43,406 nucleotides of DNA from Oscillospiraceae bacterium. GTDB lineage: Bacteria > Bacillota > Clostridia > Oscillospirales > Ruminococcaceae. The DNA lies in NCBI GenBank assembly GCA_021769525.1, contig JAETSQ010000019.1, positions 1-43,406 of the forward strand, given 5' to 3'. Below the pieces are notes generated by a model. The model was given only the letters and a program-made list of their open reading frames with translations, did no database searches and was not told the origin of the DNA. Of this stretch, positions 40,438 through 43,406 are shown piece by piece (the first letter of the stretch is position 1; each line of letters opens with the position of its first letter). A program made the translations under genes and the position numbers.

Positions 40438-41043
40438 CTAGTCTTTAAAAAGATCCTGCTGGCTTTCCACCAGCTCCCCCACCGTGCCGGTATCTCCGGT
40501 GAGCAGGGCAAAGACCCCCTTGTACACCAGCATGGGATCATTGAGGAAACGGCGCCGGATGGCCTCGCATTCCCGCCGGGTGGGCATAAAGATGGTGAGG
40601 GACAGCAGGTCGCTGCCGATGTCCGGGATGGTGAGGGAGATCTGCCAGCCGTCCTCCGCCTCCCGGATCTCCACCCGGTTTTCCCGCTGGCGGCGCATCA
40701 GGGTGAGGATGCGCTCCAGCGCCCCCGCCGCCCGCTCCCGCACCGCCGGAGGCAGGTCCTTTTCGAAGGTATTGGAGACCCCCCTGCCCAGTTCGCTGAG
40801 GACAAAGCACGGCTCCCCCTGGTATTCCTGGGGGAGGATATGTTCGGACCGGCGCAGGCTTTCCATCGTTTCCGCAAACTGAAAATAGTTTACCAGCTCC
40901 TGCCCCTGGAGGGCGGCGTTCAGCTCCTGGAAGGAGACCGGCTGCCCCGCCCGGTCGATGAGGTAGCAGATGAGGATCATCACCTCGTGGCTGGTGGTGA
41001 CACTGCCGGGGCGCACCCCCTCGGTAAAGGCGTTGTATTCCAA
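40438..41043 (-). CDS. DUF4364 family winged-helix protein
   Basis: A 201-residue protein typical of clostridial DUF4364: an N-terminal winged-helix part (HEVMILICYLIDRAGQPVSF, then ELVNYFQFAETMESL and a wing CFVLSELGRGVSN), followed by a C-terminal alpha/beta part (about 110-195). The family is presumed regulatory but has no proven target. Translation seems to start at TTG (41043) after GGGGAGGGG. It faces away from the TVP38 gene and shares the intergenic region with it. Confidence 0.8.
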   Translation of the reverse strand: MEYNAFTEGVRPGSVTTSHEVMILICYLIDRAGQPVSFQELNAALQGQELVNYFQFAETMESLRRSEHILPQEYQGEPCFVLSELGRGVSNTFEKDLPPAVRERAAGALERILTLMRRQRENRVEIREAEDGWQISLTIPDIGSDLLSLTIFMPTRRECEAIRRRFLNDPMLVYKGVFALLTGDTGTVGELVESQQDLFKD

Positions 41044-41133
41044 AAGAAGACCCCTCCCCCGCCGGAAAATGTTTACAAACTGTTTGTAGCATTCCGCCCG
41101 GTTTTATCGTATCATAAATGGTATCAGCTTTAT

Positions 41134-41162
41134 TTTACCAAAAAATCGTGACAAAATATAGT
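41134..41162 (+). promoter_or_regulatory. Promoter of the TVP38-family gene
   Basis: TTTACC (41134-41139), 17 bases, TATAGT (41157-41162), about 32 bases before the ATG at 41194. Confidence 0.65.
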
Positions 41163-41193
41163 CTGAAATGATAAAAAAATCCGGAGGATGTCT

Positions 41194-41883
41194 ATGCGCG
41201 GAGGAAAGCCCAGAAAAAACAGCGGTAAGATATTTTTGCTCTGCGGGGGGGCGGCCTGCTTCCTTCTCCTCTGCGCCGCCTGCCTGCCCGTGATCCGCTG
41301 GATGCTCCGGCCGGAGTTCGGCCTTTGGCTCCGGGAAAAGGTGGAGGCCCTTGGCCTTTGGGGGCCGCTGCTCCTGCTGGGGATCCAGATCCTCCAGGTG
41401 GTGGTGGCCATCATCCCAGGGGAGCCGGTGGAGCTGGCCGCGGGGGCCATGTACGGGGCTCTGGGAGGGCTCCTGCTCTGCCTGGCCGGGTGCCTCATGG
41501 GCTCGGCGGCGGTATTCCTCCTGGTGCGCAAAAAGGGCAAGGCCGCCTTTGACCGCACCTCTTTGGGCCAGCAGCTGGCCCAATACCGCTTCCTCCAGGA
41601 TGAGGCCCGCCTGGAGGGGATCGTTTTTCTCCTTTATTTCATCCCCGGCACCCCCAAGGACATCCTGGTGTACGTCTGCGGCCTCAGCCCCCTGCCCCTG
41701 GGGCGGTTCCTGTTTCTTTCCACCCTGGCCCGCGTCCCCTCGGTGGTCACCTCCACTTGGGCAGGGGCCAGCTTTGCCGGCAACGACCTCTGGCTGACGG
41801 CGGGCATCTTCCTCTGCACCGGCCTCCTGGGGCTGGGGGGCATCTGGTTCCAGAACCGCTACCTGGCAAAAAAGAACAAATAG
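41194..41883 (+). CDS. TVP38/TMEM64 (VTT domain) membrane protein
   Basis: A 229-residue membrane protein of the DedA/TVP38 superfamily. The N-terminal basic stretch is followed by a first helix. The VTT domain has IPGEPVELAAGAMYGALGG and FIPGTPKDILVYVCGLSPLP with the conserved LARVPSVVTSTWAG, a re-entrant-loop pattern. Members are linked to lipid scrambling or transport (undecaprenyl-phosphate flippases in the DedA branch), but a role for this branch is open. GGAGG is six bases before the ATG at 41194; the ATG at 41188 abuts it. Confidence 0.9.
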   Translation: MRGGKPRKNSGKIFLLCGGAACFLLLCAACLPVIRWMLRPEFGLWLREKVEALGLWGPLLLLGIQILQVVVAIIPGEPVELAAGAMYGALGGLLLCLAGCLMGSAAVFLLVRKKGKAAFDRTSLGQQLAQYRFLQDEARLEGIVFLLYFIPGTPKDILVYVCGLSPLPLGRFLFLSTLARVPSVVTSTWAGASFAGNDLWLTAGIFLCTGLLGLGGIWFQNRYLAKKNK

Positions 41884-41896
41884 CTGTCCCCCGCTA

Positions 41897-42199
41897 TCAA
41901 AGGTCCTGGATGTTCATCTTCTCCACCTGGTCCTGGCGCCGGCGGCGGACCCTGCCGCGGCCTGCCAAATAAATAACCAAATGCAGCAGGAAGGGTATCC
42001 CGCCCCCCACCAGGAATCCCGCGACGGCGGCGGGGACTGTGGTGGCAGAGAGGGTGTAGATGAGCCCCACCAGCAGGCTGAGGGCCGGAAGGATCAGACC
42101 CGGCCATTTGCTCTCCCGAAGGCTGAGAAAATATTGCAGGAAAAACTGGCCGATCAGCACCGCCAGCGCCAAAATAATGGTCACGGTCACTCTAACCAT
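41897..42199 (-). CDS. Small membrane protein paired with DUF2089 regulator
   Basis: A 100-residue protein with three hydrophobic helices (TVTIILALAVLIGQFFLQYF, then LILPALSLLVGLIYTLSA, then AVAGFLVGGGIPFLLHLVIY) and a basic tail (GRVRRRRQDQVEK). Unknown family. Its ATG overlaps the end of the DUF2089 gene by eight bases and has GGAGG inside that gene, so translation is coupled. Confidence 0.78.
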   Translation of the reverse strand: MVRVTVTIILALAVLIGQFFLQYFLSLRESKWPGLILPALSLLVGLIYTLSATTVPAAVAGFLVGGGIPFLLHLVIYLAGRGRVRRRRQDQVEKMNIQDL

Positions 42200-42503
42200 C
42201 TGTGTTTCCTCCTTTTTGGGCCTTTTGATATTCGCCGATGAGCAGCTTCGCGGTGTCAAAATCCAGCTTGTCGTTCATGGCGAGCCGCTTTATCAGGGTA
42301 ACATAGGGATCCGCGGCGGCGCTCTCCCCCAGCCGTATCTTTTGGATGAGCCGGTCCAGCCGCAGGCGCACCGTGGGGTAGGTCACCCCGTAGAGCTTCG
42401 CCATCTCCTTGAGGGAGCCGGAGGCGAGGACGAACTTCCGGATGAAGCCCAGGTCCTCCCGGTCCAAGGCCGCCAGCCATTCCGGCAGGGTCTCCTGTGT
42501 CAC
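42192..42503 (-). CDS. DUF2089 family helix-turn-helix protein
   Basis: A 103-residue protein of the DUF2089 family. The sigma-like helix-turn-helix is SGSLKEMAKLYGVTYPTVRL, continuing RLDRLIQKI. A short C-terminal helix (ATAKLL-like DTAKLLIGEYQKAQ) ends it. It is likely a DNA-binding regulator for the downstream membrane protein pair. AGGAGG lies eight bases before a GTG at 42503, so this is preferred over the GTG at 42512, which directly touches it. Confidence 0.85.
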   Translation of the reverse strand: MTQETLPEWLAALDREDLGFIRKFVLASGSLKEMAKLYGVTYPTVRLRLDRLIQKIRLGESAAADPYVTLIKRLAMNDKLDFDTAKLLIGEYQKAQKGGNTDG

Positions 42504-42564
42504 AATTGCCACCTCCTCAAATCAAAAATAAAGAGGAAAATAAATATTTATTTTCATTAAATTT

Positions 42565-42593
42565 ATTATATAGTTAAATTTTATTAAAGTCAA
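42565..42593 (-). promoter_or_regulatory. Promoter of the DUF2089 operon
   Basis: Minus strand: TTGACT (42588-42593), 17 bases, TATAAT (42565-42570), in a strikingly AT-rich stretch (about 42520-42600). The leader is about 60 bases. Confidence 0.88.
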
Positions 42594-42609
42594 GCCCTTT
42601 TTGCGGCAT

Positions 42610-42642
42610 AAAAAAACAGCCTTCCGGTTTCCGGAGGGCTGT
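42610..42642 (-). terminator. Terminator of the EamA gene
   Basis: 12-bp stem (42616-42626 region with 42631-42642, one G-U pair), loop TTT/AAA, followed on the minus strand by TTTTTT. It ends transcription 20-40 bases beyond the EamA stop. Confidence 0.9.
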
Positions 42643-42660
42643 TATCCACTATCCGCTTAT

Positions 42661-43074
42661 CTACAGCACCATGGCCAGCGTCCCCGCCCCGATGAGCAGG
42701 CACCCCACCAGGGACTTTGCCGTGAACCGCTCGTGGAGGAAAACAAAGGCCAGCATCAGGGTGATGATCACACTGAGCTTATCCACCGGTACCACCTTGG
42801 AGGCCTCCCCGATCTGCAGGGCCCTGTAGTAGCAGAGCCAGGAGGCCCCGGTGGCAAGGCCGGAGAGGATGAGAAACAGCCAGCTCCTGCCGCCGATCTT
42901 CCCGATGCCGCTCTGGGTCCCGGTGAGGAACACCATCCCCCAGGCCATCACCAGCACCACCACCGTGCGGATGGCGGTAGCCAGGGTGGAATTTACCCCT
43001 TCGATGCCCACCTTAGCCAGGATGGAGGTGGCCGCCGCGAAGACCGCCGAGAGGAGCGCAAAAACAAACCACAT
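42661..43074 (-). CDS. EamA family transporter, single-domain
   Basis: A 137-residue membrane protein with one EamA unit (about five helices): FALLSAVFAAATSILAKVGI first, SWLCYYRALQIGEASKVVPV in the middle (the conserved Y-x-A-L) and LHERFTAKSLVGCLLIGAGT last. Full EamA exporters have two such units, so this one should pair as a dimer. Substrates of short EamA proteins are unknown (metabolite or drug efflux). AAGAAGGGA precedes the ATG; TACAAT at 43098-43103 (minus) is a likely -10. Confidence 0.9.
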   Translation of the reverse strand: MWFVFALLSAVFAAATSILAKVGIEGVNSTLATAIRTVVVLVMAWGMVFLTGTQSGIGKIGGRSWLFLILSGLATGASWLCYYRALQIGEASKVVPVDKLSVIITLMLAFVFLHERFTAKSLVGCLLIGAGTLAMVL

Positions 43075-43113
43075 AATCGTCCCTTCTTTCTTTTTACATT
43101 GTAGCCCTTCTTT

Positions 43114-43187
43114 CGCCCCAGCGCAAGAGGATTTTTTCGGGGCGTGCTGATCTGGGGCGTTGCCCCAGCCCCCACTTCTTTTTTCTC
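43114..43187. repeat. Two-hairpin dispersed repeat, degraded copy C
   Basis: CTGGGGC-gtt-GCCCCAG (43152-43168) followed by CCCCCACTTCTTTTTT (43169-43184), matching copy A2 in reverse complement, but the second arm of the pyrimidine stem is lost. A further stem CGCCCC/GGGGCG (43114-43119 with 43139-43144) stands before it. It lies upstream of the EamA gene. Confidence 0.75.
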
Positions 43188-43277
43188 ACCCGTGAGGGAA
43201 TCTACCCGATTACCAGGTTTTACTTTTACCACAATGAGCGGCACCCTTTTTACTCTCATGCGCCTATCCGGCGGGGA

Positions 43278-43406
43278 CCCCCTTTCTGTACCGACAGAAA
43301 GGGGGGAAAGAACGGCTCAAGGGCTTTGCCCTTGATAATCCCACCGGGGGGTTCCCCCCTGGACCCTCCCAAAGGGTGGGGCAAACGCCCCACACCTTCT
43401 TATCCC
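43278..43406. repeat. Cluster of GC palindromes running off the window
   Basis: In order: CCCCCTTTCTGT (43278-43289) with its exact complement (43294-43305); CAAGGGC-ttt-GCCCTTG (43318-43334); GGGGGG-tt-CCCCCC (43346-43359); TGGGGC-aaac-GCCCCA (43377-43392). No gene is visible from 43188 to the end. It resembles intergenic repeat DNA and may belong to the same broad repeat family as copies A-C. Confidence 0.75.

Overview
The window looks like chromosomal DNA of a GC-rich anaerobic Firmicute of class Clostridia, most likely a gut Oscillospiraceae-type bacterium (relatives of Flavonifractor, Lawsonibacter or Oscillibacter). This is an inference from several features together: a Firmicute-style division and cell wall (dcw) cluster that starts with mraZ, MurE with the meso-DAP motif, a T-box leader, a class B sortase, ferredoxin-dependent 2-oxoacid chemistry, DUF6440, DUF4364 and DUF2089 proteins, and strong GGAGG ribosome sites. 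Most genes are very GC-rich. Islands of lower GC (toxin-antitoxin pair, Rpn-like nuclease, HxlR/flavoprotein pair) look more recently acquired.

Layout. 1-5.9 kb, minus strand: leuA and cimA (leucine and isoleucine synthesis) enclose four accessory genes: a YdeI-family protein, an ankyrin-repeat protein, a frameshifted GIY-YIG-like gene and a small membrane protein. 6.0-7.7 kb, plus: a DUF6440 protein, endonuclease III and an overlapping AAA/ABC-type ATPase. 7.7-8.3 kb, minus: a YoeB toxin with a RelB/DinJ-like antitoxin. 8.5-22.9 kb, minus: the dcw cluster in transcription order mraZ, rsmH, ftsL, class B PBP, murE, murF, mraY, ftsW, murG, murA, ftsQ, ftsZ. murD, murC, murB and ftsA are absent from the window. 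A clear promoter followed by 10-bp-spaced GTGGG-type repeats precedes mraZ, and ftsZ has an additional promoter. 23.2-26 kb: an aldose epimerase-like gene (minus) and a CyuA-type L-cysteine desulfidase gene (plus).

26.1-30.7 kb, plus, is the most interesting system. A consensus promoter and a T-box riboswitch, with a probable UUC (Phe) specifier and a UGGU acceptor-binding bulge, precede iorA-iorB-paaK-ACT. IorAB interconverts aryl-pyruvates and aryl-acetyl-CoA, and PaaK makes aryl-acetyl-CoA from aryl acids. A T-box that opens when tRNA-Phe is uncharged would fit the pathway running in the biosynthetic direction: phenylacetate to phenylacetyl-CoA to phenylpyruvate to phenylalanine.

30.7-43.4 kb is mixed: an Rpn/PD-(D/E)XK protein, a BceAB-like exporter whose permease has almost no extracellular sensor domain, an Isf-like flavoprotein divergent from an HxlR regulator, RadC, sortase B, a HAD phosphatase, a polar amino-acid ABC transporter, small membrane proteins with DUF4364 and DUF2089 regulators, a TVP38-family protein and an EamA transporter. 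Dispersed two-hairpin GC/pyrimidine repeats lie at 18.40-18.67, 25.93-26.01 and 43.15 kb, and another palindromic cluster runs off the right end. I saw no tRNA, rRNA, CRISPR array, transposase-type insertion sequence or prophage.
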